Shown one piece after another: positions 10,916 to 21,890 of a DNA stretch of 64,000 nucleotides. Under the pieces are notes generated by a model. That model was not told the origin of the DNA, made no database searches, and was given only the letters and a program-made list of their open reading frames with translations. Source of the stretch: Boesenbergia rotunda (lineage: Eukaryota > Streptophyta > Magnoliopsida > Zingiberales > Zingiberaceae). Within the stretch, counting starts at the first letter, position 1, and every line of letters begins with the position of its first letter. A program made the position numbers and the translations under genes. Location of the stretch: positions 110,396 to 174,395 of the forward strand of contig JAGFNQ010000844.1 of assembly GCA_024364735.1 (NCBI GenBank), read 5' to 3'.

Positions 10916-11752
10916 TCATGCCTGAATTTTACCTCTGGACTGATTCAGTACAGCAAGGTATAATCTTTGCCGAGATTTGGTTCTATAGCCCAATCCGGAT
11001 CGATTTAGAACTGATTTCTGTTTTCCAAGGATCATGTCAAGACCCTTGGAACCAGATGTAAATCGTTCTAGTGCTGATCTAAGATCCTTAACCTGAGTTT
11101 TCAGGGAGGAGTTTTCCTTTTCAAGTTTTTCAACTTGAATAGGAGTTCCTTCCTGAACCTTCTCGGTTAAGGGTTTAGAGTCAGCTCCCTCTTTCAGGAG
11201 TTTTACTTCCTGTCGGAGGGATTCGACTCGGAGTTTGGCTTTAGCCAAGTCTCGAGAAAGAAATGAAATCAACTCACTTAATTGCAATCTATTAAAACCA
11301 GTTACCTTTATTTCTCCGTCTTCTGTGAAGGTCAGCTCGCCGTCCTCTTGTTCTGATTCTGACTCGACTTTTTCTGAGGCGGTCAGAGCTAGGAGATTGG
11401 ACTGAGGCGCCTCTTCTTCTTCTTCTGAGGAAGACTCGTCCCAGGTTGCTTGTAGCGCCTTCTTTCTTCTCGTCTTCTTGGACTCTTTCAGATTTGGACA
11501 CTCTGTTTTGTAGTGGCCCTTTTTCTTGCACTCGTAGCAGGTCACATTAGGCTTGTTCGCGGGTTCAGCTGGTTCGTCTTTTCTTCGGCCGGTTTTCCTT
11601 TTGTTGGTTCGGTTCTTCAGCTCCTTGTAGTAGTTTCGAGCGAGCCGGACCAGCTTAGTTTGTTCTCCTTCTTCGTCTTCTGAATCTGAGTCAGAGTTAG
11701 ACTCGGGTTCAGGTTCAGGCTTCTTCTTCGTTGTCCTTAGTTTTACCTGCAA
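10916..11752 (-). pseudogene. Element A gag, C-terminal part with zinc knuckle
   Basis: Reads on minus as an acidic and Lys-rich linker (about residues 10-35), then a CCHC zinc knuckle CYECKKKGHYKTEC (about residue 72), an acidic SSSEEEEE stretch, and a coiled coil (about residues 165-235). It ends with the block SGSKGLDMILG...RSGLGY, shared with the gag of E and C. The zinc knuckle would bind element RNA. The first codon is not ATG. The ORF is separated from the N-terminal gag by a small duplication and frame change at 11750-11795, so the full-length protein is not made from this copy. Confidence 0.85.
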
Positions 11753-11800
11753 TGAAAGCTACCTTTCTACCATGCAATGAAAGCAATACCTTTCTCGACC
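11748..11800 (-). repeat. About 25-bp tandem duplication breaking A gag
   Basis: On plus, TGCAATGAAAGCTACCTTTC is followed at once by TGCAATGAAAGCAATACCTT. One copy is expected. The extra copy introduces a stop after GIAFIAW and shifts the frame. Confidence 0.8.
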
Positions 11801-12426
11801 ATATTTGAGTTAGTTTGTTCGTGTAGTTCTAGTTCGGAAAACAATTCATCTAATTTTATTTTAGAAAGATCTCTAGAGACCTTGTATGCATCTACCATAG
11901 ATGCCCACAAGGTGTTTCTAGGAAAGGCGTTTAGAGCATACCTTATTAGGTCACGGTTTTCAACCTTGTGACCTATTGTGTGAACATCGTTCATTACCTC
12001 CTGGATTCGGGCGTGGAGCTGGGCTGCTGTTTCGTTGTCGGCCATCTTGATAGTGTAGAGTTTATTCAGTAGCAGATCCCTTTTGCTGATCCTGGTGTCC
12101 GAAGTCCCTTCGTGCAGCTCGATCAGTTTTGTCCATAGCTCTTTTGCACTGTTGAAGGGGCCCACTCGGTTCAGCTCTTCCTTTGTCAGCCCGCATTGTA
12201 GGGTTTCCGTTGCTTTTGCGTCGGCTTCTATCTTGCGCTTTAGAGTGTTGTCCCACTCCGAGTAGCTTTGTGGAAGTCCTTCCGCATTTCGGGGGATCTC
12301 CAGACCGGACTGGATAATATCCACCTGAGTTTTCAGGTGGACCTCCATGCGACTTTTCCAGTAGGACAAGTCTTCTCCACTGAAGAGTGGAGGTCTAGCG
12401 GTGCTGAATCCCTCTTGCATAGACAT
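11767..12426 (-). pseudogene. Element A gag, N-terminal part (copia gag)
   Basis: Starts MSMQEGFSTARPPLFSGEDL at 12426. The copia gag (UBN2-type) domain follows: YWKSRMEVHLK (about residue 22), AKELWTKLIELHEGT (about residue 95), LYTIKMADNETAAQLHARIQ (about residue 120), NRDLIRYALNAFPRN (about residue 155). ATG and context are good, and the primer site is 168 bp upstream. Disrupted at its C-end by the short duplication at 11748-11800. Confidence 0.88.
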
Positions 12427-12593
12427 TTGTTCTGTAAAAGGAAACTTACAAACAAAGGTGTCCCAAGACTTGGTCTTGGATTAGCAGTGCGGGATAAAGA
12501 TAATTAAGTACAAAAAAAATTAATTAAATTCGAAAAGAAAAAAAATCCGAAAAGAAATTTCAAACTGGTGATTGCACCAAGTTTGAAAACCCC

Positions 12594-12605
12594 GCTCTGA
12601 TACCA
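12594..12605 (-). promoter_or_regulatory. Element A primer-binding site (tRNA-iMet)
   Basis: Read on minus TGGTATCAGAGC, two bases inside the 5' LTR. It fixes the element's direction as minus. Confidence 0.95.
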
Positions 12606-12607
12606 CT

Positions 12608-13949
12608 TGTTGGATCGTGAAAATCGATAGAGGGGGGGTGAATATCAGAAATCGTTCTTTTTCGGAAAACTAAGAGTAAGTGCACAGCGGAAATAAAAAT
12701 AAGAGACACAACACAAAGACACAGTGGTTTTTACTTGGTTCGGAGCCTGTGTAGACTCCTACTCCAAGGCCCACGGTCGTTGACCGTTTACTTTGGGCAA
12801 TTCTATATTCGCGCAAATAGGTTACACAATTTAATTACAAAATGAGTGCAATAAAATATAATAAATTAAGTACGCTCTTCTTTACCGACGTCCGGAGTAG
12901 GTCGACTCTTTCGGGGCAGCGGGACGTCGTCGGCTCGAGGTGAAGCGTTTCTGGAGCAAGGCACGAGCGTAGAAGAGCTTTGAGGCGTTGAGAGAATTGA
13001 TGTTGGAAGCCTGGGGTCGAGGGCCCTTTATATAGGGCTAGGGGGCGCCCGGGACGTCGGGGGCGCCCCCCACGTGGCCTTTGATCCGCACAGATCTCGG
13101 TCAGCGTCTATCCTCTGGATTCACTTTAACCGGGGCGCCCGAAGTGCTCGGGGCGCCCGCATTGACCGGGTCAAAGTTCTATCTTCTTGGCTTCGATGGC
13201 TTCTTAGTTCGAAGTAAGCGCATGGGGGCGCCCGCAACGCAGGGGGCGCCCGGGAGCAGCGGGGGCACCCCGCTCAGCAGCTTTTCGAACCCTTCTTCTT
13301 TTGATGTGTTTTGTATGTACCTTGGGGGCGCCCGGGACACTCCGGGCGCCCTACTCAGCCTTTGCCTCTCTCCTTTGAGGCTTTCTGAGCTGCAGACACA
13401 CGTTCCTTCGGTCCTGCATCCAGGGTTAGTCCAAAACACAATGCAATAAAATATTTATTTGTTCATACAGCCTTAGCTGTCTTGGTTCTGACTTTGGTCT
13501 CCAAAATGGAGTCCTAGATCGAACCGACGCCTACTATTCCCTCGACGGGGAACGCGTCCTCACCTACTCCTCTCGGGAGAATTTACCTGATGCCAACCGT
13601 TCCTTTCGTTGGACTTTTGCCTGACGGTCCTTTGTCAGGTCTTGTAAACTGGCAGTCCTTCGCCAGTTGCCTAGCAGTCCTTCGCTAGGGCTTCGTTGCT
13701 GGCAGTCCTTCGCCAGTGCCTAGCAGTCCTTCACTAGGGCTTGATGCTGGCAGTCCTTCGCCAGTTGCCTAGCAATCCTTCGCTAGGGCTTTCTTTCCTG
13801 GCATTCCTTTGCCAGTGCCTAGCAGTCCTTCGCTAGGGCTTTTCCTGCACACTTGATTAACTTGTTAGAAAATAAGAAAAACTTAACTTTTGACCTATGT
13901 TGCCATTATCAAAACACAGGTTTGACTTAGGTGCATTTCTGCACCAACA
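12608..13949 (-). repeat. Element A 5' LTR (1342 bp)
   Basis: Right LTR on plus, 5' LTR of the minus-strand element. Near-identical to 5707-7070, with a TATA box read on minus near 13028-13038, GGGCGCCC blocks at 13042-13355, and the stem-loop array at about 13600-13842. Confidence 0.95.
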
Positions 13950-13954
13950 GGCAG

Positions 13955-14469
13955 CTGGCGATGAAGAATCTGATGACGACCACTATGGTCGAAGGGACAC
14001 CCGTGAGGGATCATGTCCTAAAGTTGATGGCCCACCTCAACGAGATTGAGGTTCTTGGAGGATTTATCGACGGGGAATCCCAGGTCGATATAATACTCCA
14101 ATCTCTGCCTAGGAGTTTTGAGCAGTTCCGGCTCAACTATAACATGAATAAGCATAAGTATACATGGGGGAACTCCTGGGAGAAATCCAGTCGGCAGAGG
14201 GGCTCTTTCGTCAGAACTCGCAGGCCTTAGTGACTCAAAGGGTTTCCTCTTCTATGCCGAAAGGCAAGAAGAAGAAGAAACAAGGAGGGTTCAAGAAGGT
14301 AGCTACATCGCAGGGACATCGGACTAGCGTGAAGAAGCCGAAAGGCAAGTGCTTCACATGTAAACAAACTGGACACTGGAAGGCGGACTGTCCCCGTCGT
14401 CAAGATAAAGGTATTTCTTCGTGCTTAGTCGTTGAAACATGTTTAGCGGTGCTATCTACCAATACCTAG
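13955..14469 (+). pseudogene. Element B gag, C-terminal part with zinc knuckle
   Basis: Continuation of the gag split at 5706. It starts LAMKNLMTTTMVEGTPVRDH and includes LPRSFEQFRLNYNMNK (about 14100-14155). A one-base frame change near 14160-14180 moves the reading to the frame with GELLGEIQSAEGLF, a basic KGKKKKKQGG stretch and the CCHC knuckle CFTCKQTGHWKADC (14350-14391). A TAG at 14467 stops it just before the protease motif. Confidence 0.9.
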
Positions 14470-14679
14470 TGTGTAGATACGGGAGCCACTGACCATGTCT
14501 GCAATACTCTGCAGGGGTTCCAGGAAACCCGACGGCTAGCTGAAGGAGAAATCGTGGTCTATATGGGCAATGCTACGGAAGTGGCAGCAGTTTCAGTGGG
14601 AGTTTTTTATTTGTCTTTTGAGAGAAATAAAGTATTAGTTCTGTGAGATTGCTTATATGTACCCACATTTAGAAAGAAT
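14470..14679 (+). pseudogene. Element B protease region
   Basis: Copia aspartic protease: CVDTGATDHVCN begins right after the TAG at 14467 and contains the D-T-G active-site triplet. A TGA at 14644 lies before DCLYVPTFRKNL. Both stops fit single transitions (TGG to TAG, CGA to TGA). The active-site residues themselves are intact. Confidence 0.8.
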
Positions 14680-16626
14680 TTGATTTCAGTTTCTAAGTTA
14701 ATTATGGATGGATATTCTGTTGCTTTCAATAACAAAGTTGTTATAAAAAGAAATAGAGAGATTATCTATTCGGGTACTATGATTGGCAATCTATACACTC
14801 TAGAACCAAGGACTCCCACAGAGGTTAATAGCTCATCGTCTAACCTAAATAAGAGAAAGGAGCCTTCTAAGATGAATCAGACATATCTTTGGCACCTTAG
14901 GCTTGGTCATATTAACCTTAGTAGGATTCAGAGGTTAATAGCTGATGGGCCCTTGGGTTCATTAGTGGTGGAAGACTTCCCGACCTGTGAGTCTTGCTTA
15001 GAAGGTAAGATGACCAAGAGGTCTTTCAAGGCTAAGGGGTACAGGGCCAAAGATGTGCTAGAACTGATTCATTCTGATTTATGTGGTCCTATGTCAATCC
15101 AAGCTACAGGTGGCTTTGAATATTTCGTCACCTTCATTGACGATTATTCGAGGTATGGATATATTTACCTGATGCGCCGCAAGTCTAAATGCTTTGATAA
15201 ATTCAAGGAGTTCAAGGCTGATGTGGAGAAATATCGAGGTAAAAGTATCAAGACACTACGATCTGATCGTGGTGACGAGTACCTCTCTGGAGAGTTTAGG
15301 ACTTACCTATCAAAAGCTGGGATTCAGTCCCAGCTGACTACACCCGGTACGCCCCAACAGAACGGTGTGGCAGAAAGAAGAAATATGACTCTTATGGAAA
15401 TGGTTAGGTCAATGATGAGATATTCAGACTTACCTGATTCATTCTGGGGATATGCTCTGGAAACGGCAGTGTACATACTGAACTTGGTTCCGTCAAAGTC
15501 AGTCCCTTCTACTCCAACAGAACTGTGGACTGGGCGCAAGCCCAGTCTAAGACATGTTCGCATTTGGGGTAGTCCAGCACATGTGTTGAAGGGAGATACT
15601 GATAAGTTGGAATCTCGTACGGAGGTATGTTTGTTCGTAGGCTATCCTAGAGGAACGAAGGGTGGTCTATTCTATAATCCTAAGGATCAGAAGGTAATCG
15701 TTAGCACGAATGCCAGATTCTTAGAAGAAGACTATGTGATGAACCATAAGCCCAAGAGTAGACTAGTGCTTGAAGAGTTAAGAGGGGGCGTTCCAACTTT
15801 AGGACCAATTGTACAAGAAGATACATCACATGTCACTGCACCGCGTGTCACAGAAGATACACAGGTGCTGCCTCGTCGCAGTGGGAGGGTTGTTAGAGAG
15901 CCTGAAAGGTTCATGTTTTTGAGGGAGTCATCAGACTTGGTCTCTGGTAAACATGAACAAGATCCCTGGACCTATGACGAGGCCCTCCAAGATAAGGATG
16001 CAGATTCTTGGCAAAGGGCAATGAACTCTGAGAAAGAATCTATGGATTCTAATCATGTCTGGGAGCTAATAGAACTACCCGATGGTGTGAAAGCCATTGG
16101 ATGCAAGTGGATCTACAAAAGGAAGAGAGGATCAGACGGGAAGGTTGAGACCTTCAAAGCTAGGCTTGTTGCGAAAGGGTATACTCATAAAGAGGGTATC
16201 GATTATGAGGAGACCTTTTCACCGGTAGCCATGCTTAAGTCGATCCGGATTCTCTTGTCTATAGCAGCTCATATGGACTATGAGGTATGGCAGATGGATG
16301 TCAAGACAGCTTTCCTTAACGGAAGTCTTGAGGAGGCCATCTACATGAAACAGACAGAAGGGTTCATTGAAAAGGGCAAAGAGCATCTAGTATGCAAGCT
16401 TAATCGGTCCATTTATGGATTGAAGCAAGCTTCACGATCATGGAACATTCGCTTTGATGAAGTAATCCAGTCATATGGATTTACTCAAAGCCCGGATGAG
16501 TCATGTGTATATAAGAGATGTGACGGAAACGTAGTGGTGTTTCTTGTACTTTACGTAGATGACATTTTGTTAATTGGCAACGATGTCAAAGTGTTATCAG
16601 ACGTAAGGGTCTGGTTGTCAAAATAG
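14680..16626 (+). pseudogene. Element B integrase and reverse transcriptase N-terminal part
   Basis: 648 open codons. In order: a GAG-pre-integrase zinc-binding region (HLRLGHINLSR, then CESC, residues about 70-108), the integrase core with Asp in HSDLCGP, Asp in LRSDRGDEYL and Glu in QQNGVAERRN, and then a variable linker. Reverse transcriptase follows from IGCKWIYKRKRG, with the WQMDVKTAFLNG motif and catalytic YVDDILLIGND near the end. The reading stops at TAG 16624-16626, two codons before FDMKDLGEAG. That is a premature stop (probably CAG to TAG) rather than a natural end. Confidence 0.93.
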
Positions 16627-17550
16627 TTTGATATGAAGGACTTAGGAGAAGCAGGACACATCCTTGGGATCAAGGTCATAAGGGATCGCCAGAAAAGGAT
16701 GTTGTGCTTATCCCAAGCTTCATATATTGACACTGTCCTGGCTCGTTTTAGCATGGAAAACTCCAAGAAGGGTTTCCTTCCCTTCAGGCATGGAGTTCCT
16801 CTATCCAAGGAGATGTGTCCGAAAACATCAAAGGAGATAGAGGAAATGAAGGCGGTTTCTTATGCTTCGGCAGTAGGAAGCCTCATGTATGCTATGTTGT
16901 GTACGAGACCAGACATCTGTTTTGCCGTGAGCATGGTTAGCAGATATCAAAGTAACCCTGGACAGGGACATTGGAATGCAGTAAAGCATATATTGAAATA
17001 CCTGAGACTGACTAGGGATTATATGCTGGTTTATCGGGCAGACCAATTAGTCTCTGTGGGTTATACAGATTCAGATTTCCAGTCAGACAGGGACAAGAGT
17101 AAGTCTACCTCAGGATTTGTATTTACTTTAGGAGGTGGAGCCATTGTTTGGAGGAGTGTCAAGCAAAAATGCATAGCGGACTCCACCATGGAAGCTGAGT
17201 ATGTGGCAGCCTCAGAGGCAGCTAAAGAAACTGTATGGCTCAGGAACTTCATCATGGACTTGGATGTGATTCCTGGTTTACCAAGATCTATCACAATCTT
17301 TTGTGATAACAGTGGTGCAGTTGCAAACTCGAAGGAACCACGAGCCCATAAGACAAGTAAACACATAGAGCGCAAGTACCATCTGATACGAGAAATCGTA
17401 AAGCGAGGTGAAGTGGCTGTCATCAAGATTGCATCAGAGGACTACCTGGTAGATCCTTTCACTAAAGCTCTTCCAGCTAGAGTTTTTGATCGTCATGTGG
17501 AGGATATGGGAGTCAGATGTATGACTGTGAGAGAACAGCTAAGTCTTTGA
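16627..17550 (+). pseudogene. Element B reverse transcriptase C-terminal part and RNase H
   Basis: In frame with the previous entry across the TAG. FDMKDLGEAGHILGIKV opens it. Copia connection motifs follow (GSLMYAMLCTRPDI, VSRYQSNPG). RNase H carries YTDSDFQSD, DSTMEAEYVA and FCDNSGAV, and the terminal HIERKYHLIREIV...DPFTKALP block is intact. It ends at the natural TGA 17548-17550, 15 bp before the 3' LTR. Activity is blocked by the upstream lesions. Confidence 0.93.
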
Positions 17551-17565
17551 GTATAAGTAGGAGAT
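17551..17565 (+). promoter_or_regulatory. Element B polypurine tract
   Basis: AGTAGGAGAT ends against TGTTAGATG. It is a degenerate form of the common copia AAGTGGGAGATTG site. Confidence 0.75.
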
Positions 17566-19719
17566 TGTTAGATGTGTATACTGAAAGACATGCTTCTTTT
17601 ATATATATGAACATCTTTATTTTGAAAAGAGAATCACAACTACACTAGGTGCTTGTTTATATTAGTACATGCATAAAGTCCAATTACTTTGCATTGTAAA
17701 TAACATGGTGTGTGGTGTCACACGGAAGATCATGTTATCAGTTCTTTGCTTAGTATAAATAGAGGCCCACAACCGAGATGGAATTGGACAATCCATCGGA
17801 ATGGTTGTAGTGTAATTAGGTGAGGTTGGTCTTAACCATAGGATTACACTAGTGTGCTTTGAGTACATTGAGCAGGACCAAAACACGAGGTTATCCAATT
17901 TGTACTGACTCGATAATTGGATAGGACCTCAGACTTTATTATGGAGTACGATCCCTTAATCCCGATATAATAACGGGCATATATTATTAACTATTATTTC
18001 TTTAATTTACCAATGGGCGAGATCTATTCTGTTAGATCGATAGGCCCGGTAAGTTGGAAGATAATATTAATAATATGATGTGCCGTTGATTATTGACGGA
18101 ATCCGTGTCCTGGTGAGTCAGGTTGATGATGTCCCCTTGATGAGCTTGAAAGGTTCATCATGCTAAACCCTGCAGGTGGATTTGATCTGGCATGATGATA
18201 AGATCGAGTGGTACTAGTCAAGGATCCAGAAGTTAATTAATTTAAATTGTCAGTAATTTAATTAATTAACGGGCATTCGAGATCTTAAACACGGGGGGAT
18301 GGACGACTCGTAATAAGTGGAGCCCATATGTAAATATGGTGGTTGGTGAGGTAATTCAATGAGGGCCCTTTAGTGGAATGGATCCTCATTAATGGACCGG
18401 GTCTATTAGCAGGCCAAGATCCAACTCCTCCTCATGGTCCCTATCATAGCCCTATAAATACCTCATGGTGGTATGGAACCAAGTTGATGGTTAATGATTG
18501 ATCTAATGGAACACAAGTAAATCCTAAGTTTTTCATCTCTCTCTTCGTGAGATGCAGAACGGTAAGAGCAATTTCTTGCACACCGAATTAATTGCATGTG
18601 ACATGCAATTAGAATTGTAAATTGTAATGGAGCAGTTTTTTTCCCACCGATTAATTGCATGTGGCAATTAATTGAATTGGATGAAAAACAAATAAATCCA
18701 TGCAATTTTGCAAGGCATGCAACGACAATTTAATTCAATGCATGCAATTTAATTGCATGGCATGCAACGGCAAGCAATTTAATTGCATGGCATGCAACGA
18801 CAAGCAATTTAATTGTCGTGATGGCAAGGCATGCAATTTAATTGCCTCACTCACGGCAATTTATAAAAGGCGATTATTGCCTCAGCAATTGCTGAAGAAA
18901 AAAAATTGTCGTGCTCACGGTAATTTTTGAGTCGGCAATTTGTATTCTTTGGGCAGAAGAAATTGCTTCGCTGGAGAAAATCTGCTCACCGTAGATTGAA
19001 CTTCTCAAAGAGCAGCTTTTTTTACCTTCGGTGGAGAAAACGTGTGGTAGCAAGAGGGTTGCCCACGCAATCCTCTAGTGCTTCGGCTGCTGTTCGGAGG
19101 AGAAGACGTGCAAGGGAGCTAGAAGATTGCTCACGTAATCTTCTGGCGCTTCGCTTGTATTGGAGGAGAGGATTAGTAGGATTTGTGTTCGGATTATCTT
19201 CTTCCTAGGAGCAACCGGCGGCATCCCTTTGGTAAGGGATTAGTTGGCTCAAGAAGAAGGGATCAACTTGGTGACCACAGTTCTTGGTAGATCGTCGCCC
19301 ACACAACGTCCAAGAGGGGAGGGTCATACGGTAGAAGATCGTAAGGTAACGGAAGGTATATTCTTCCTTGGCTCCTTTCGTTACGTTATTTTGTGCCTTA
19401 TATATTTGCCTTGTCGTTTTATGTTTGTTACATAATTATTGATTGTGAATCATAGTTAATAATTATTTAACTGGACCCCGACCATAAACAAAAAAGTCGG
19501 CGATCAACTCGTCGCCTTTTTCCGCAGTCGAACGGTCGAGCAAATTGCAAGACCAATTTTGGTAATTGGCTAAGTTGCAATTTGAATCATTCGATACGGC
19601 ACGAGATGGTCGATGGGAGACGGCTCTTCACTCGGATTAATTTTTAATCCGTAGGCATAGAGAGGTCTCTCAGATCGACTAGGTATTCGCTTAGGAAACC
19701 CACCAAGCCATACCCAACA
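17566..19719 (+). repeat. Element B 3' LTR (2154 bp)
   Basis: Aligns end to end with the 5' LTR with scattered substitutions and one fewer GCAAGCAATTTAATTG-type unit (18710-18845). Ends at CCCAACA, followed by the target duplication ATGAC (19720-19724). Confidence 0.95.
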
Positions 19720-19724
19720 ATGAC

Positions 19725-20395
19725 CTCCACATTATTCGAAAATGAAAAGAGCTCATGTGAAGATGAAGATGGGAACTCAAGTGAAGGGGAAGATAAATCT
19801 TCGAATTCGAATGTCTCGGTATGTGAGGTATATAATCTACCAACTACTACTCTAGTTAAAATTATTTTTAGCACCAATGATAATTTATTTAAGGCTAGAA
19901 ATAAAGTTAAATGATTGAAAAATGATATTTGTATGCTTGAAGAAAAATTAGAATCCATGATTCCTAAGGATATGCATGTTTCCTCAAATTCAAATGTTTC
20001 ATGTTTAGAAGAGGAAAATAGGAAATTAAGGAAAAAGGTAGATTACCTTTCAAAAGTCCTAAACAAATTTGAAATTGGCTCAAGACCCTAAATATGATTA
20101 TTGGGAGTCAAAGGGCAAGTTTCAAAAAAATGGAATTAGGATTCAATGAGTCTAGCAATAAGAAATCATATCATTGCTAACATGCTAGGGGATAATCAAA
20201 GACCAAGACCCTAGATAGAAAATGGATCCCTAAGGAGTACTTGGTCAACCTAATTAGGAAGCATTTCTATTGGGTACCAAAATCAATCCTTAAAGGTTAG
20301 AGAATTTAGGGGTTAGTCAACTAGGAACACTAAAATTCAAATTTTTTAAAAATGGGTGACTTAAGACCTTATGGGGGAGCACTTAGCCAAATAAA
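19725..20395 (+). pseudogene. Element C gag, C-terminal part
   Basis: Resumes the frame interrupted at 2321. First comes an acidic Ser-rich linker (SSCEDEDGNSSEGEDKSSNS), then a coiled-coil stretch (CMLEEKLESM, EEENRKLRKKVDYLSKVL), then degenerate remnants of the SGS-LNMI-GSQ-GLGF block shared with A and E (20075-20180). Last is a gag-protease spacer with RKWIPKEYLVN and YWVPKSIL (20215-20295). Stops and frame changes throughout. The junction with element E is near 20395-20404. Confidence 0.7.
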
Positions 20396-20403
20396 ATTCA
20401 TGA

Positions 20404-20810
20404 TCAAAAGGGATAAGTAGGGAAGGTGAAGAGCTCTATAACTTTTGGAAAACATGTGAATGTATTATCGGAAGCCCTACATTCTAAAAATGTTCCTAAG
20501 ACTGCAGGTGAAAAGGGGATGGTCACTTCTGCCACCATGGACTCATAAGTCCCATCCTCGGGACTAATGCATGTAAGGTTAGCATAAAACTCTTTACATA
20601 GGTCAAGATTAACATAGTGCTGACAATAGACCAGCTGCTCTAGACCAAAATAGGTGATTATCTCAGCAATATGGGAGGTTTTCTCTTGGAAATATGACCG
20701 ATTAAGATACCTACAATTCATTAATGCAAAGTTAGTATTTGAAAATCTCCATCGGCATTCCTCGGAACGGAACCGAGGTGCCTCATAATCTGCAGGACGC
20801 TATTGGGATG
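20404..20810 (-). pseudogene. Element E second-ORF fragment (plant transposon protein-like)
   Basis: Homologous to the element A ORF at 8555-9775. Shared blocks on minus include PRFRSEECRWRFSNT (A: PRFPNLELCNRF), CRYLNRSYF (A: SYLNRHFF), LEQLVYCQHYVN, LCKEFYANL and TFTCFP (A: TFCCYP). The reading is open from the D insertion point at 20810 leftward to about 20404, where it breaks off against element C. Only the first third of the domain remains. Confidence 0.8.
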
Positions 20811-20904
20811 ACCCTATTGATGCAGTCTGGCCCTAATTGTTGTTTTGGTGTTGACAGGGATTTTAGTTTAGGTTAATGAGTCTGGTTTAAGTCCTGGTCG
20901 GGGA

Positions 20905-21190
20905 CTGGGCATGACTCCCGGTGAGTGAGGCCGGGTGAGTGAAGCCAGGTGATTGGAAAACCTCGGTGAGTTAAGTCGGGTCCTGGTGAGTGAAGCCAGG
21001 TGATTGAAAGTCCTGGTGAGTGAAGCCAGGTGAGTGGAAATCCCGGTGAGTGAAGCCGGGTCCTGGTGAGTGAAGCCAGGTGATGGAAGTCCTGGTGAGT
21101 GAAACCAGGTGACTGAAACCCTGGTGAGTGAAGCCAGGTCCTAGCTTGGGAAGCTAGGTTGAATGAAGTCCCGGTGAGTGAAGCTGGGCA
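20905..21190 (+). repeat. Stem-loop array 1 in LTR D
   Basis: Units of the form CCTGGTGAGTGAAGCCAGG (20982-21000, 21012-21030, 21062-21080, 21120-21138) and CCCGGTGAGTGAAGCCGGG (21042-21060). The loop GTGAGTGAAG is constant while the stem base pair changes T-A to C-G on both sides. A further hairpin CCTAGCTTGGGAAGCTAGG lies at 21139-21157. Confidence 0.9.
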
Positions 21191-21329
21191 CGAAGTCTTG
21201 GTCTGGGGGACTGAGCATTGCGTATATACTGGTCGGAGAGGGCACGTGAGCTCGTTCTCTGGGACCAAAATGAGTCAGAGAAGGCTAGGGAGGTTGTTCT
21301 CTGGACTCAGGGATGTTTTGGTCGAGGCT

Positions 21330-21890
21330 GGATCGGTCTGGTGACCAATCAGGGAGTTGGCACGAACTCCCTATTGTGGATCGGTCTGGTGACCGATCCA
21401 GAGAAGTCTGATCGGTCTGGTGACTGATCAGGGAGAGAACAGAAACATTGGTTGGCTTCTGTTTGGCTCCTGATCGGTCTGGTAACCGATCAAGGAGAGC
21501 TCCTGATCGTTCTGGTGAACGATCAGAGGGATTTCAGAGCCCTTCTGTGAAGAACCATGATCGGTTTGGCTGACCGATCAAATATCGCGAGTTTCTCATT
21601 ATGACCGATCAGGATGGATCCTGATCGGTCAGAGAGTGACCTGATCGGTCACCAGACCGATCATGGCACAATCTGATCTGTCTGGTGATCGATCAGTGGG
21701 TTTGGCTTTCGAAGCTGGAGAAATACTCAACAAAGGGGTGGATCGGTCGTGTGACCAATCCACAACTTGTGATCGATCTGGTGACCGATCACTAGAAGTC
21801 GTGATCCCAGATTCCTCACCATGGACCGATCAAGATGGAGCCTAATCGGTCTGGACTTATCCTGATCGATCCGGTGACCGATCAGTAGCA
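21330..21890 (+). repeat. Stem-loop array 2 in LTR D (GATCGGT...ACCGATC)
   Basis: About twelve copies of GATCGGTCTGGTGACCGATC or variants, for example 21331-21350, 21380-21399, 21769-21790 and 21862-21883, some inverted (about 21643-21662). One unit at about 21505-21524 reads GATCGTTCTGGTGAACGATC, with both stem sides changed together. Confidence 0.9.

Larger units (their letters stand above)
5707..13949 (-). mobile_element. Element A: non-autonomous LTR retrotransposon (gag + second ORF, no pol)
   Basis: LTRs at 5707-7070 and 12608-13949 (read on minus, TGTTGGTGCA...GATCCAACA) are flanked by GGCAG at 5702-5706 and 13950-13954. On the minus strand the 5' LTR is 12608-13949. Next come the primer site (12594-12605), gag (12426-10916), an internal promoter-like block near 9930-9980, a second ORF (9775-8555), a polypurine tract (7084-7071) and the 3' LTR. 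No protease, integrase or reverse transcriptase was found in the 5.5 kb internal region, so mobility must depend on enzymes supplied by other copia elements. Confidence 0.93.
2322..19719 (+). mobile_element. Element B: full-length Ty1/copia retrotransposon, interrupted by element A
   Basis: LTRs at 2322-4500 and 17566-19719 start TGTTAGATG and end ACCCAACA. A 5-bp target-site duplication ATGAC lies at 2317-2321 and 19720-19724. The primer site TGGTATCAGAGC is at 4503-4514. Order is gag, protease, integrase, reverse transcriptase, RNase H, as in Ty1/copia. The copy is dead: element A splits gag, a frameshift lies near 14160-14180, and in-frame stops lie at 14467, 14644 and 16624. It sits inside the gag of element C. 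Confidence 0.95.

Noticed and set aside
20905..21890. CRISPR-like regularly spaced repeats (also 6705-6965)
   Set aside because: The genome is a plant; repeats are short hairpins without unique spacers of uniform length, inside LTRs.
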